From Cantharellus purpuraceus (Eukaryota; Basidiomycota; Agaricomycetes; Cantharellales; Hydnaceae): a DNA stretch of 64,000 nt. Shown here one piece after another: positions 10,041 through 21,108 of this stretch (positions are counted from its first letter, which is position 1; the number at the start of each line of letters is the position of its first letter). The DNA is taken from assembly GCA_025174535.1 (NCBI GenBank), contig JALBUN010000015.1, positions 494,501-558,500 on the forward strand, read 5' to 3'. Both the position numbers and the translations under genes were made by a program. The notes under the pieces are model-generated. The model made no database searches. It saw only the letters and a list, made by a program, of their open reading frames with translations, and had not been told where the DNA came from.

Positions 10041-13000
10041 GCACAGGGTACATGTTCAGAAGCAGGCAGGCACTCATTTCAATGCCTATGATGCACTCTT
10101 CAATATACGGAAGGCTCCAGATGAGACACTCCAGTCTCTGGTTGGTCGTGTCAGCTCTGCCATGCAACTCTGCCAGAACCTTTGTCCATCTGATGGCTCC
10201 TATACACTAGCCAGACAGGATGAGGAACTGGTGATCATGACACTGATTAGAGCCCTTCCTGAGGGGTTTGACAGCTTCATGTCTGCATTACTGCTTCAAA
10301 AGGACATTGACAAGGCCAAAGTTATTGAAGCCTTTATCACAGAGGAGAACAACCGTCTGCACTGTTCTGTTCAATCAGCCATGCTATCCAAACCACCTGC
10401 TTCAACACCCTCTTCTAAATGGTGTAACTTCTGCGAATCATCTACTCATAACACCGATGTTTGCTTTTCTCTAGCCAATGCCAAGAAGGCTAATCTGGAG
10501 CACAGACAGATGGCTAAGTAGGAGAAGAAGCAGAGGCACAAGGCTAAACAGGCAGATGAATCTACTTCCTCTGTTGTTGAAGTTGCAGGATCGGCATTTA
10601 CCACCGCAAGCATTCCCTCTCTTCCCCATGCACACCTTGTCTCTGATACCAGTTCCCTTTGGTGCACTGATTCAGGAGCCTCATTACATATGACTCCACA
10701 TCGCCATTGGTTTAAGGAGCTCAAACCTCATAGAGCTCCCATTGAATTGGCGGACAGTAGTGTTGTGTACTCTGAAGGGATTGGCACGGTGATGTTTTGC
10801 CCAAATGACCCAAACTTGAAACCTATACTGTTCAGCAATGTACTATACATTCCCAAACTTGCAAACAACCTCCTCTCACTCCTCTTCTTGACCATGCACC
10901 GTCAGATTCGTGTGGAAATCATAGGAGTGGTTGTCAAATTCTACAAGTTGGGCAAACTGTTATGTACTGCAACGGTCAAAGGGAGACTGGCATACCTAGA
11001 TGGCAACATGCTTTCTCACACTGCACACATTGCTGTGTCCAAGTCACTGGATCTCCAACTCTGGCACCGTCGCTTTGGGCACCTTGGGATTGATGCTGTC
11101 AAACAGCTGATCATGCAGAACATGGTGGAGGGATGGACATCACATCAGACAATCCATTCCCCAAAATCTGTGAAGCGTGCATTCATGGTAAACAACACCG
11201 TGATTCATTCCCCAAGAAAGCCTCCTTCAGGGCCACTGACATCCTGGAACTCATTTATTCTGATGTTCATGGCCCATTGAAGGTGCCCACTGGACAAGGG
11301 TTTAGGTACTGGATCACATTCATTGATGACAAATCTCGTTTTGTGAGCCTGTACTTGATCAAAACCAAGGACCAGGCATTGGATGCATTCAAGCAGTTCA
11401 AAGCACTGGTGGAGAACCAGACTGGCAAATGGATCAAGACCCTGAGGGATGATAAAGGAGGAGAGTACTCATCGCACCAGTTCTCCTTCCTGACCATGTC
11501 CTCTGGGATCTTCAGGCAAAAGACCACACCGGGCACACCACAGCAGAATGGAGTTGCAGAGCGCTACAACAGGACACTGGAAGAAGGCATTATCTCTATG
11601 TTACATGATGCTCAACTAGGTCCTTCTCTCTGGGGAATGGCATTCACTCTTCTCCACAACTGCTCTCCCACCTCTGCGCTATCCCAAGGGACTCCATATG
11701 AAGCCTGGCATGGCCACAAGCCATCTGTTGTGCATTTCAGGGTATTTGGTTCCACTGCATTTGTCCATGTCCCCAAATCTAAAAGGCGTCACCTTGAGTC
11801 ACACTCCACCAAGTGCGTCATGATTGGATATGAAAATGGGACTAAGGCATGGCGACTATGGGATCCAGCTAGAAGGAGGGTATTGATCAGCAGGGATGTC
11901 ATTTTTGATGAATCTGGCCACTCACACACATCCATCACGCACAATCCACCACTGCAACTTGTGCAACTTCCTGATGATGTGCCCATTCGCCAGACATCTA
12001 CTCTCCCTCCAGTTATCCCTCCAGCTACTCCCACCTCACCACCTTTGCCAGACGCTGCAACACCATCCCCTCCACCATCCCCATCTCCACCTCTACCATC
12101 TGACCCTCCTCCAAGGCGTTCAGCACGCACACGCATGCCTCCCCAACCATGGTGGCTTATCCCAAATGCTGCCCAGTACAGGAATCCTCCACCTGAGTCA
12201 CAGGGGAGAGATGATCCAACTGAGGGGGTGGATGACGTCCAGAATGAGGGGGTGGAACAGGCAGAATCCGCCATACCATCTGTCTGACATCCACTTGAGG
12301 AACTCGTCAAGCTCAGCAATGCTCCTGACCTCCCTGAACCATCCAGTTATCAGGAAGCCATGTCTAGAGTTGATGGACCATGGTGGAGAGAGTCCTGCGA
12401 TGAAGAATATCAGTTGCTTATGGACAACAATGTTTGGACGGTGGTGGATCTCCCTCCCAGCAAGAAGGCTGTGGGCTTCAAATGGGTATTCAAAATCAAG
12501 AAGCACCCTGACGGATCCATTGAGCGCTTCAAATCTAGTGTGGTTGCAAAAGGATACACACAGAAGGCAGGGATTGACTTCACAGAAACATTTGCCCCTG
12601 TTGTGAGATTCAACACGCTCAGAGTGCTCCTTGCCATCACCGCCATTGAGGATCTGGAATTGGACCAAGTCAACTTCAAATCTGCCTATTTGAACGGTGA
12701 GATTGAAGAAGAGGTCTACATGGAGCTTCCAGATGGCTACAAGCAGGGAGAGAAAGTTGGGAGACTGAACAAGGCAATCTATGGAACCAGACAAGGAGGA
12801 AACAGGTGGCACGCTAAACTAGACCAAGCTTTCCTTCAGATGGGATTCACCAGGTCCAAAGTGGACAGCTGCCTTTACCTGTACATCCAAGGATCCATCA
12901 AAGTCTACATCCCTGTCTATGTTGACAATCAGCTTATGGCATGCAACAGTCGGAGTCATCTTGACAAAGTTAAGCTTGAGCTGTTGCAACATTTCAAAAT

Positions 13001-13910
13001 GAAGGACTTGGGACCTGCCAGATACATTGTTGGTCTGGAAATCCACAGAGACAGGAGAAAGAGGACGCTGCACATTAACCAGCACAAGTATGCATTGGAT
13101 GTTTTGAAGCGGTTCAACATGGAGAACTGCAAGCCAGTGTCTACCCCTCTTGATCCAGGATGCCATCTGTCCAAGAAACTTAGTCCAGAGTCAAAGGAGG
13201 ACATTGAGGCCATGAGGAGCGTTCCCTATCTTGCTGCTGTTGGAAGCCTGAACTATCTTGTGATTGGAACCAGACCAGACATTGCACATGCGGTTGGTGA
13301 ACTTGGCCAATTCAACTCAAATCCTGGTTTGGGCCATTGGAAGGCGGTACAGCACGTGCTCAAATACATCAAGGGCACTGCTGAACTGGGATTGACATAT
13401 GGACCTGCAGACTCTGGTTCCCAAGTGATGCTCCAGGCCTACTGTGATGCCAACTATGCAGGGGATGAGGACAGGAGACGGTCAACGACTGGATATGCCT
13501 TCTTCATTGGTGGAGCAGCAGTGAGCTGGAGCAGCAAACGACAACCCACAGTGGCAACATCCTCATCTGATGCTGAATACATGTCAGCCAACTTTGGAGG
13601 ATGTGAAGCAATGTGGTTGAAACAGCTGCTGAATGAACTTGGTTACCATCTTCCTCCAATCACACTTTTTCTGTGACAGTCAACCTGCCATTGCGGTATC
13701 CAAGAACCTGAACACCATACAAGGATGAAGCACATTGATGTGATGTATCACTGGTTAAGGGAAAAGGTAGAAAGGAGATCATTAAAACTTCAGTTTGTGC
13801 GCACAGATGAGATGGTAGCTGATGTGCTAACCAAGGCTCTGGTGCGTGCCAAACATGAGAAATTCAGAGATGGATTGGGTATTTGCAGGATTGAAGGGAC
13901 AGTTCATTGA
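10041..13910 (+). pseudogene. Copia gag-pol pseudogene (copy 1)
   Basis: Gag remnant to 10521 has the knuckle CNFCESSTHNTDVC. A CAG-to-TAG stop at 10519 follows. Protease LWCTDSGASLHMT is near 10660. The GAG-pre-integrase HHCC region is at 11060-11200, with a one-G deletion near 11130 shifting frame. Integrase core is at 11250-11600 (SDVHGPLKVP, LRDDKGGEY, AERYNRTLEEG). A stop lies at 12285. RT is at 12360-13676 with YVDN instead of YVDD at the active site. RNase H is broken by an insertion near 13670 and ends at 13910. The natural product would be one gag-pol polyprotein, and at least four lesions prevent that. Confidence 0.92.
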
Positions 13911-13917
13911 GGGGGTG

Positions 13918-14071
13918 TGTTGGAATGGACTGAAGGTCCCTACAAAGTTTGGTATGGATTGGGTTATTGTGTGAGGAGATATGAGTGTTTTATGTGCTAC
14001 AATTTTGCTTTTTTGCTGAGTTTGTAGTTTAGCTTATCTAATAACATAAAACTTCGCTTTTGAGCTCTACA
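13918..14071 (+). repeat. Copia copy 1 3' LTR
   Basis: Preceded by the polypurine tract GAGGGGGTG and ends TTTTGAGCTCTACA. Differs from its 5' partner at about four positions. Confidence 0.92.
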
Positions 14072-14943
14072 GAAGTCCCCAGTCGGACAACTTAAATTCA
14101 TATTTGAAATCTAATAATAATTACTCTGGTGATGGGTCTCCAAGGCCAATGGCCTTACATGAGTATGTCTGAGTCCAACAGGGATGGATGTCCGGGTTCC
14201 TATGACGCTTGTTCGGAATCATGTCAGTATACAATATTCGGATGTATATGAGATATACATCAGAATTTCAATGATACATAAAGCCAGGGAGTTACAATTT
14301 GGATATCTTAAAAGATTTCGGATGTGTGAAATTTTCATAAATATAAACATATATTCTATATTTTAATAAACTTTTAAAGATAAGACATTTGGTTGAGATG
14401 AACATAATTATTTACATGGATATAATAGGAATGTATGTATTAATATAATTGGTATTATATAGGGTATTTAGATATACAAATACCAGGTGGGGATTAAAGA
14501 TAGTTCAAATTATGTTACAAGTATTGTATAAGAAAGAATCAATGATATTTGGATGTTCCTTCAAGAGAGTTGCCACCACTAAATCAGGAAAAAAAGAATT
14601 ATTTTTGAGAATTATGCCAAAATATCAAAATATGTTTTAATCTAGTATATTGTGTAAAATTTGAGAATCATGTTGAAATATGAAAATAAGTTTGAATTGA
14701 AGTGTATTGTATAAAATTTGAGGAAAATAGGTTGTACATACGTATTTGTTGTATTTCTGAATAAGCGTCTATGGTGATGCTGATACATCAATTGGAACCG
14801 GAGACAGATGGGTGGAATCGGCGGTGACAATCAGAGAGGTAAATGGAGATGTGGCAGTTTCCAAATGGAGTATAGATTTCATATCCGCAGGGATCTGAGT
14901 GGATTGGACAGGGATCTGGGCATTAATGAATATAGTCATAACA
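14072..14943 (-). repeat. G4 3' LTR (L2 family), truncated and MITE-interrupted
   Basis: Plus-strand end ATATAGTCATAACA at 14943 matches the ends at 21644, 41930 and 63314. The other end (TGTTACGCAC side) is missing, replaced by the copia LTR end. The MITE at 14204-14769 interrupts it. The uninterrupted sequence is visible in the LTRs near 21470 and 61740. Confidence 0.88.
14204..14769 (+). mobile_element. MITE copy 1, TSD TAT
   Basis: 566 bp, AT-rich, non-coding, with imperfect terminal inverted repeats (GACGCTTGTTCGGAATCATG at left, the complement of GACGCTTATTCAGAAATAC at right). It is flanked by TAT at 14201-14203 and 14770-14772. The empty site GGTTCCTATGGTGATGC is seen at 61736 and 41752. 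A 3-bp TWA-type duplication is typical of PIF/Harbinger-type elements. Nearly identical to the copy at 42210. Confidence 0.93.
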
Positions 14944-14946
14944 GTA

Positions 14947-14954
14947 TCTCCCCA
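14947..14954 (-). promoter_or_regulatory. Gypsy polypurine tract
   Basis: TGGGGAGA on the minus strand, 3 bp before the TGTTATG start of the 3' LTR. It is the expected plus-strand primer and confirms the orientation of the LTR. A comparable tract lies beside the LTR end at 63314. Confidence 0.6.
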
Positions 14955-15045
14955 TTTAAGGCTGAGCCCCTGAGGCCTCATGTCCATGGATTGAATAGGT
15001 GAGACGGTTGGGCGCAGTTGGAGTTATACTGGGGGTCTGGAGACA

Positions 15046-15053
15046 TATAAAAG
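15046..15053 (+). promoter_or_regulatory. TATA box of the opposite-strand gene in G4
   Basis: TATAAAAG, about 30 bp before the first ATG of the plus-strand ORF at 15082. The same box and spacing recur at 63417 in the second copy, suggesting the gene has its own promoter next to the LTR and a very short leader. Confidence 0.6.
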
Positions 15054-15081
15054 GAGGGGCATGATTGAGGTCTTATCCTCA

Positions 15082-16757
15082 ATGATGTCAAACCCTTTGG
15101 CAAGCATGAGTGTGGCCGAGCTTGAGCAGTTGCTCTTGGCCTGATGGAAGGAAGAGGAAGAGGAGCAGAGATGGAAAGAGGAGGAGGAAGCAGAACAGAG
15201 GTGGAAGGAGGAGGAGGCGGAATGGAGGTGGAAGGAGGAGGAGGAGGAGTGGAGACAGAAGGAGGAGGAGGTGGAACGGAGACGCAAAGAGGAGGAGGAG
15301 CGGAGATGGAAGGAGGAGGAGGAGGTGGAACGGAGACACAAAGAGGAGGAGGAGCAGAGATGGAACGGAGAAGGAAAGAGGAGGAAGCGAAAGCCGTGAG
15401 AGCCTGCAGGGTCAAGGAACTTGCGATGGAGGCCACAAGACTGAAGGAAGTGGAGGAGCAGGCGCACAAGCTAGAAGCCGCCATGGAGGTAGAGGAGGAG
15501 GTGACCGGGGCAGGGGTGACCAGCCACCCAGGAGTGTGCCAATACAGGCAGGGACCCCCGAGGTCGCCATCATCTCTATTACGTGGACGGAGACAACTCG
15601 TCCGACAACTGACCCTGCAGTGGACTTGCCATTACGTCCATGTGCACGGCCATTATTTGGGTTGGGTGCAGCTGAGGAAGATGAAGCGGCGGAGGTGGAG
15701 AGGGCGGAGGTGGAGGCGGATCCTGATGCCAATATGGAGCTTGATGCAAATGCAGAGCCCGAGGCGGGTGTGGATGTTGGGATGGATGTAGAGCTGGATC
15801 CGACCTCGAATTGTTATGAGGAGATGGCTTGGGTAGCCGCAGTTGAGGCTCACAAAAGAGCGGAGCTTTATGCTGCTACCACCAAGAAGAATCTCGATGT
15901 CATGGTCTTTTCATTGAAGGTGTACCCAAGTGCTGATACGGAGAAGCGGGAGGCGGATTGGAGGGTCATATGGTGCAAAGCAGAGAGTCACGTGTTGGCG
16001 ACCCATAAGAAGGAGCTGCGTGGCCCTAGGTCGGCGATCCAGCTTCACAAGTGCGAGATGGAGAAGGCGGCGGCAGAACAGCAGGACAAGGAGGAGGAGA
16101 GGGAGCACTTGGATCCAGGCCATGTCGAGAAGGAGCGGACCACCCAAGGCTCTGGCTCCAGCAGAGCCATTCGGCAGGCCCAGTGTAACTTGCAACTTGT
16201 GTCGTGATGTGGGTGTGGAGTGTGTGTGGCCTACTGGCCCAACTCGCCACCTTCAGTCCTGTGATCATTGTCAGGGTCAGAAAGGAGGGTGTAGGATCAA
16301 TGGAAAGTTCAAGCCCCGACTAGTGGTACAAGGAGGGGCGGAGAAAGAAACAGAAGGTCGTCTGACCAAAAAGCGGTGGATGGAGATGGGTGCTGTGGCA
16401 GCTGGGGGTAGCGGTGTCGGATCAGAAGGGGCAACAACCGGTGCAGGTACGGGGCACGTCTCTGCGCCCAATAGTACCGTGGGCCAGCTTATCCGGCTGG
16501 TTAACCTGCAGTCGGAGCACCTTTGGCGGACGGAGGGGTTACTAGTGGACTTGGTGAAGACAATGAAATGGAAGGAGGTTCTGGAGGGTCAGTGGACAGC
16601 CGAGTTATGTCAGCTGCAGAAGTTCATGGCCCCTTTGGACGAGGATTTGGACATGGGGGATGAGAAAGATTGGGTGTCGGATGTAGAGAGTGATGATGAG
16701 TCGGAGACAGAGCCTGAGGTAGACAAGGGGAAGGGGAAAAGGAAACGCAATGTATGA
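15082..16757 (+). pseudogene. Opposite-strand gene of the gypsy element: coiled coil, Cys cluster, acidic tail
   Basis: Function unknown. N-terminus MSNPLASMSVAELEQLLLA, then an in-frame TGA, then a long Glu/Arg/Trp-rich coiled coil (WKEEEEE repeats), VKELAMEATRLKEVEEQAHK, an acidic stretch, and HKRAELYAATTKKNLDVMVF. A cysteine cluster follows near 16185-16290 (CNLCRDVGVECVW and SCDHCQGQKGGC, a C2-C6-C then C2-C6-C pattern suggesting metal binding). After a leucine-rich helix (VGQLIRLVNLQSEHLW) it ends with an acidic then basic tail (KGKGKRKRNV) that looks nuclear. Besides the TGA there are breaks near 15365, 15530 and 16190. Copies are at 63456 and, divergent, 26280-27795. Confidence 0.65.
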
Positions 16758-16903
16758 AAAATGAAAATGATTATGAATTTCAGAGCAGAGAAAAATGAGG
16801 CGGAGTGATTCCTTCAGAGTTTTTTGGGGAGACTTGTAATTTCCCTTGTGACTTGTAATAAAATGATGATGCAAAATAATAGAATTAGCATTAGTAATTG
16901 AAC
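16758..16903. other. Intergenic 3' regions of the two convergent gypsy genes
   Basis: AT-rich sequence between the end of the plus-strand gene and the chromodomain stop. It contains an AATAAA-type signal near 16857 on the plus strand. It separates convergent transcripts by only about 150 bp. Confidence 0.5.
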
Positions 16904-17580
16904 TTAAAGATTCATAAGAGGGCCAGGTTTGTCTGGATAAGCGGAGTGAAAGTTGGAGATGGATTCAGATGCATGATTGAGTTTGGACGCAGAGATCCAT
17001 GAGGACTCTTCATTGGTGCCTTCGTATCCAGTCCATTTGACTAAGTACTGGAGCTTGCACTTGTATCGGTGGTCAATCTTCGAGTCCAGGATCTCAGATA
17101 TCTCATATTCATTATCTCCTTCGATGATGATCAGGGGAGGTGGAGGTTGCGTGTGACCGTTCATAGTAGCAGGTTTGAGCATTGATATATGAAAGACTGG
17201 ATGAACTGCTCAGAAGTGGTCAGGGAGGTGGAGGGTGAAGGACCTGCTGCCTGTGCGAGCAATGACCTCATAAGGACCTAAGTATTTCTCAGAGAGTTTC
17301 TTCGATGGACGGGTGGTCTGGAAGTGTTCGGCCTTAACGAATACTTTGTCTCCGATTTGCAGGTCTGGAGCTGGAATGCAGCGTCGGTCTGCGGAGACTT
17401 GATATTGTTTCTGGGCATTGGAGATGGTTTGTGCCTTTGCGATTTTGAGTGCATACACGTGGTGCAGGAGTTACAGTAGTGTTGAATGTATTCTCGCATT
17501 TTTGGCCATACGTAGTCCCATCAGATTAATCCTAGTGTGCAATTTTGCCTGAAATGGCTGGAGATTGGGTGATCATGATA
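16904..17580 (-). pseudogene. Gypsy chromodomain and integrase ends (core deleted)
   Basis: 16904-17182 (minus) encodes a chromodomain: EYEISEILDSKIDHRYKCKL followed by QYLVKWTGYEGTNEESSW. It would target insertion by binding modified histone tails. 17210-17458 is the integrase C-terminus (IGDKVFVKAEHF). It is joined at about 17430 directly to the zinc-binding CNSCTTCMHSKSQRHK segment. The catalytic core present in G1 (about 370-930) is missing. The junction lies at a shared GGTTTGT, so a microhomology deletion of about 560 bp removed all three acidic residues. Confidence 0.87.
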
Positions 17581-17584
17581 ATAC

Positions 17585-19600
17585 TGCAAAACCTGGAGTC
17601 GGAGACCATTGGCATCAAGAACGTATATCTGGTTGTTGTGTCGGAGGTGCCCTTCGGGGTCAAGTGACCACTTTGGATCAGAAGGGTTGTCCAAGTGTTT
17701 AACTGCAACAGGATCGGATCAGAGTGATGAGCAGATGTCAGAGCGGAGTTGGTCGATGTCCATAATGGTGACAGCTCAGAGGGTGGGAGTCATGAGGGTG
17801 GATGCTTGTAGGGATGATGCCAGCTGCTCGTTAGTAAACACAGGACAAAAGTTGTGTGGGTTTACAGTGGCATAGTTGCTACTCCCCTCTTTAGGGTAGA
17901 TGTTCCAGCGTCTAGTTAACGCGTCAGGCTTTGCTCCAAGTCAACCTGGACGGAAATGGATAATGAGATTGAACGGAGATAGGTATTTGGACCATCAGAC
18001 TTGTCTTCAGGTGAGCAGTTTCATTGTGGAGAAGTATTCCAAGTTTTTGTGGTCAGTTATGACGTCCACCGGATCGGAGGGGCCTTCAAGGTAGTGTCTC
18101 CATATCCGGAAGGCTTCATATATGGCAAGGAGCTCTTTGTCATGGACGTCATAGTTCAGTTCGGGGGGCGTAAATGTACACGAGTGAAAAGCGATCGGAT
18201 GGACTTGTCCATCGTCCAGAGAGATGATGGACAGGATTGTGGCAAGTGCATAGTCGGAGGCATCGGTCACTAATAGGATAGGAATGTCTGGAACCCAATG
18301 AGTCAGTATCGGAGTGGAAGTAAAGGCCTTTTTTAAGGTCTCAAAACTCTGTCTACATTCATCAGTGAAATTCCATTGGATACCCTTCCTAGTGAGTCAG
18401 GTGAGCGGAACGGTGATATCAGAGTAGCCGTAAATGAAGTGGCGGTAGAAGTTGGTGAACCCCAGGAAGGACTGTACGTCTTTGACTTTCTGGGGTTCTG
18501 GCCATTCCTGTATGGCTTTGATTTTGTCATTGGACATTGTCAGTCCTGCCAGGGAGAGGATATAGCCTAGATACTCGACCGAGTCAGAGTGGAATTTGCA
18601 TTTGTCAGCATGGGCAAAAAGGCCATGGTTTCGGAGACATCGGAGTACCTCTCAGACATGTGTCCGATGTTCTTCTTTGTTGTCCAAATATACCAGAATG
18701 TTGTCTAAGTAAACGAGGATGGTCACATCGAGGAGGTTGGCGAAGGTATCATTCATGAACCTCTGGAAGGCGGCTGGAGCATTGGTTAGACCGAAGGGCA
18801 TGATGCACCACTTGAAAGATCCATATCATGTGCAGAAGGTCGTTTTCCATTCGTTGCCTTCTCAGATGCGGACTAGATGGTAGGCATGTCGGAGATCTAT
18901 TTTGGAATAGATCTTAGCCTTTTGAGGACTCTTGAGTAGGTCCGCGGTGCGGGGTATTGGGTATTGGTCTTTCTTGGTGATCTTGTTGAGTCCACGGAAG
19001 TCGACGCATAGACGGAGGGATCCATCCTTTTTGTGGACAAATAGGACCGGAGCACCATGGAGAGATAGGGATGGGTGGATGAAGCCCGTGGCCAAGTTCT
19101 TGTCTATGAATGTTTGGAGAGCCAGTAGCTCTTTTTGGGATAGCAAGTAGATAGGGCCAAGTGGAGGGGTGGAGTTGTCATCCAGTTCAATCTTGAGATC
19201 ATATGGTTGGTGTTCTGCTAGGGAGTTGGCTTTAGACTTGCTGAATACGTTGGCGAACTCATGATACTCCTTGGGAACCATAGATAGGTCCGGTGGAGTT
19301 GATTGGGCGGAACGAGCAGCGAGGAATATTGGATCGGAGAGGTGGACCTGGAATGTGTGAGAACCATCCAGTTTGCTTAGTCTGGCGAAGACCATAGTGT
19401 CCACCATCAATATAAACGGAGGGGTAGACGGAGTATCTATCAGAGCAGAGGCAGAAGATAGTTTCGCACCTAAAGTTGCTGGTGATGTCGGGAATGGCAC
19501 AGCCTGTGCTGGAGAATGGAATGTGATATGGCCCAATGCCCAGTCAATCAACAGATTGTAGCAGGTGAGCCAATTATGTCCGAGAACCACAGAACAGCTG
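17585..19600 (-). pseudogene. Gypsy RNase H and reverse transcriptase (G4)
   Basis: RT N-terminal half is at 18862-19590, an open 242-codon stretch from NWLTCYNLLIDWALGHITF through [19 protein letters not shown] to [16 protein letters not shown]. The active-site region near 18690 reads as a decayed YLDN-type motif. RNase H is at 18007-18270 (ASDYALATILSIISLDDGQV and HDKELLAIYEAF). The segment before integrase (VNPHNFCPVFTNEQL) is near 17830. Several frame breaks leave it inactive. Confidence 0.87.
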
Positions 19601-20451
19601 GAGTCAAGCAGAGTAACATAGAATGTAAGTTTCTGGATTTCTCTGACAGAAAAATGGATAGACAGATCTATAGCTCATGAAATAACAGCATTAGTAGTGC
19701 CATCAAATAATTGGATGATATCAGAGTTATGGTGTATGTATGGAGTTTATGTAAATTGGAAAAAGAGGAATCGAGGAAACAATGAGTAGAACCGGAGTCA
19801 ATTAATGCTTGGATAGCGGTATCGGGAATGGAGTTGGAGTAGACAAGGAGGGTAAGGGAGTCAGAGTGGGAAAGAGTGGATGCGTTCAGGCGGACCTCGT
19901 TTGTCATACAGGGAGTACCAACACAGCCCTCAGCCCATATGGAGGCTATAGGACTGCTTACTATTTTTTTGGGTCCGTCGTGGCATTGGCGGCACGGCCC
20001 TTTGCCTTTGCTGCGGACGAGGTTGCCTTGTTGCAATCCTTGGCTTGGTGGCCAGGGTTTCTGCAGAACAGACAGAGGTTGTTGTCCATGCGGCGCTGGT
20101 GTTCCTGCTGGGTAAGTTTTCCGTCCTTCCCCAGCTTGGTGGAGAGGTCCAGAGTACTCTTGCGAGCTCCGGAGTTATTGCTGGTGCCGGAGTTGTTCGG
20201 ACCAGAACCGGAAGTGGCAGCGTTACCAGTGTTTGACTTCTGGCCTGAGTTGGCGGTGGTCTTCTTATCGGACCCCTTGTTGGACTTTGGGGTCTTGTCT
20301 GATGCTTTGTCTGATGCTTTGTCTGATTTGTTGTTAGCCGAATTTTTGCGGGAGACCTCAGATTGATGTTCCCAATAACGGGCGTCAATGGATTGGGCGA
20401 GCTTGCGAAGGTTAACCAAAGTATCCAGCTTACCGACGCATGATATCTCAT
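19601..20451 (-). pseudogene. Gypsy protease and gag zinc knuckle (G4)
   Basis: Protease at 19668-20036 contains IYSDSIPDTAIQALIDSGST-like sequence (here VYSNSIPDTAIQALIDSGST) and HCFLDSSF. Gag C-terminus at 19961-20419 starts MVNLRKLAQSIDARYWEH, has a Lys/Ser/Asn-rich linker with a repeated SDKASDKASDK, and carries the knuckle CLFCRNPGHQAKDC. The two overlap in different frames, which could reflect either a natural frameshift between gag and pol or decay. The same arrangement in G5 (38035-38738) slightly favours decay plus inheritance. Confidence 0.85.
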
Positions 20452-20494
20452 CCGGGATGGGAGTCCAATGTAAAATTGGCGTCAGAGTGTGGCA

Positions 20495-21102
20495 TCACCC
20501 CATTGGACTTTTGGGGCTAGCTGCTGGAAACTCACAATGTATTTTTGTGATTTTGTGATTTTCCTTCATCCAAAGTCGATTGAGTTCATTCTCAGTGTTG
20601 GCCTTGGGGTTGTAAGGACCGAAATTGGTCTGAAGTTCAGAGATGAAGTCAGAGTAGTCATCTGACCATATCAGGTCATTGGAATCGTCCATGAGTGCTG
20701 GCTCGAAGTAGTCCAGTGTGGTGCCCTTGAGATAGGACATGGCGAAGGTGACCTTCACCCGATCAGATGTGAACGCGTCGGGGCGGTTGTGGAAATTCAA
20801 CCGGCATTGCACCAAGAATGGCTGGAGCTTTTGCGGATCGGAGCCATCGAATGGGTCGGGTTTCGGACCTTGGTCCAAGACTTAGGGGCTTGTGGGTTAC
20901 GGATGCTGCTGGCAAGCAGGGAGATGGCTTGTGCCAGATTTGGAGAGGGTGGGGTGTTGTCTTCTTCATTGATGGCCTCTATGTGGTCCGTCGGTTCTTC
21001 AATGACCTCAGGGATGGTGTCGATGCTGAGAGCGGGCACCTTGACGGTTCGTGCGCGTTTGGAATTGGTGGTGCATTGGTAGGAGTGAGTATGGCAGTTC
21101 AA
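20495..21102 (-). pseudogene. Gypsy gag N-terminal and capsid-like region (G4)
   Basis: Reads about VPALSIDTIPEVIEEPTDHI, then NTPPSPNLAQAISLLASSIR, a shift, and PDPFDGSDPQKLQPFLVQCR followed by a capsid-like LNFHNRPDAFTSDRVKVTFA. This is the usual gag layout of fungal chromoviruses: a disordered N-terminus then a DPxxFDGS...QFLxQC capsid domain. Two frame changes break it. The upstream end is about 7 bp from the LTR boundary, close to the presumed primer-binding site. Confidence 0.83.
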
Positions 21103-21108
21103 ATATAC

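Larger units (their letters stand above)
9393..14071 (+). mobile_element. Ty1/copia retrotransposon copy 1, defective
   Basis: 5' LTR 9393-9546 and 3' LTR 13918-14071 differ at about four sites. The order is leader, truncated gag, protease, integrase, RT, RNase H, polypurine tract. Flanking 5-mers (TCCCT left, GAAGT right) do not match. Left flank is gypsy RT and right flank is gypsy LTR, so one side has been rearranged after insertion. The N-terminal part of gag is deleted and pol has several lesions, so it is non-autonomous. Confidence 0.93.

Noticed and set aside
11789..12812. Long minus-strand frames opposite copia pol
   Set aside because: Mirror frames of the well-supported plus-strand integrase-RT coding sequence; the same occurs at 31192-32160.
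15110..15400. Arg/Gly-rich and Gly/Glu-rich alternative frames over the purine repeat
   Set aside because: All three frames are open because of GGAGGA-type repeats; only the Glu/Arg/Trp frame connects to conserved non-repeat sequence and to the second copy.
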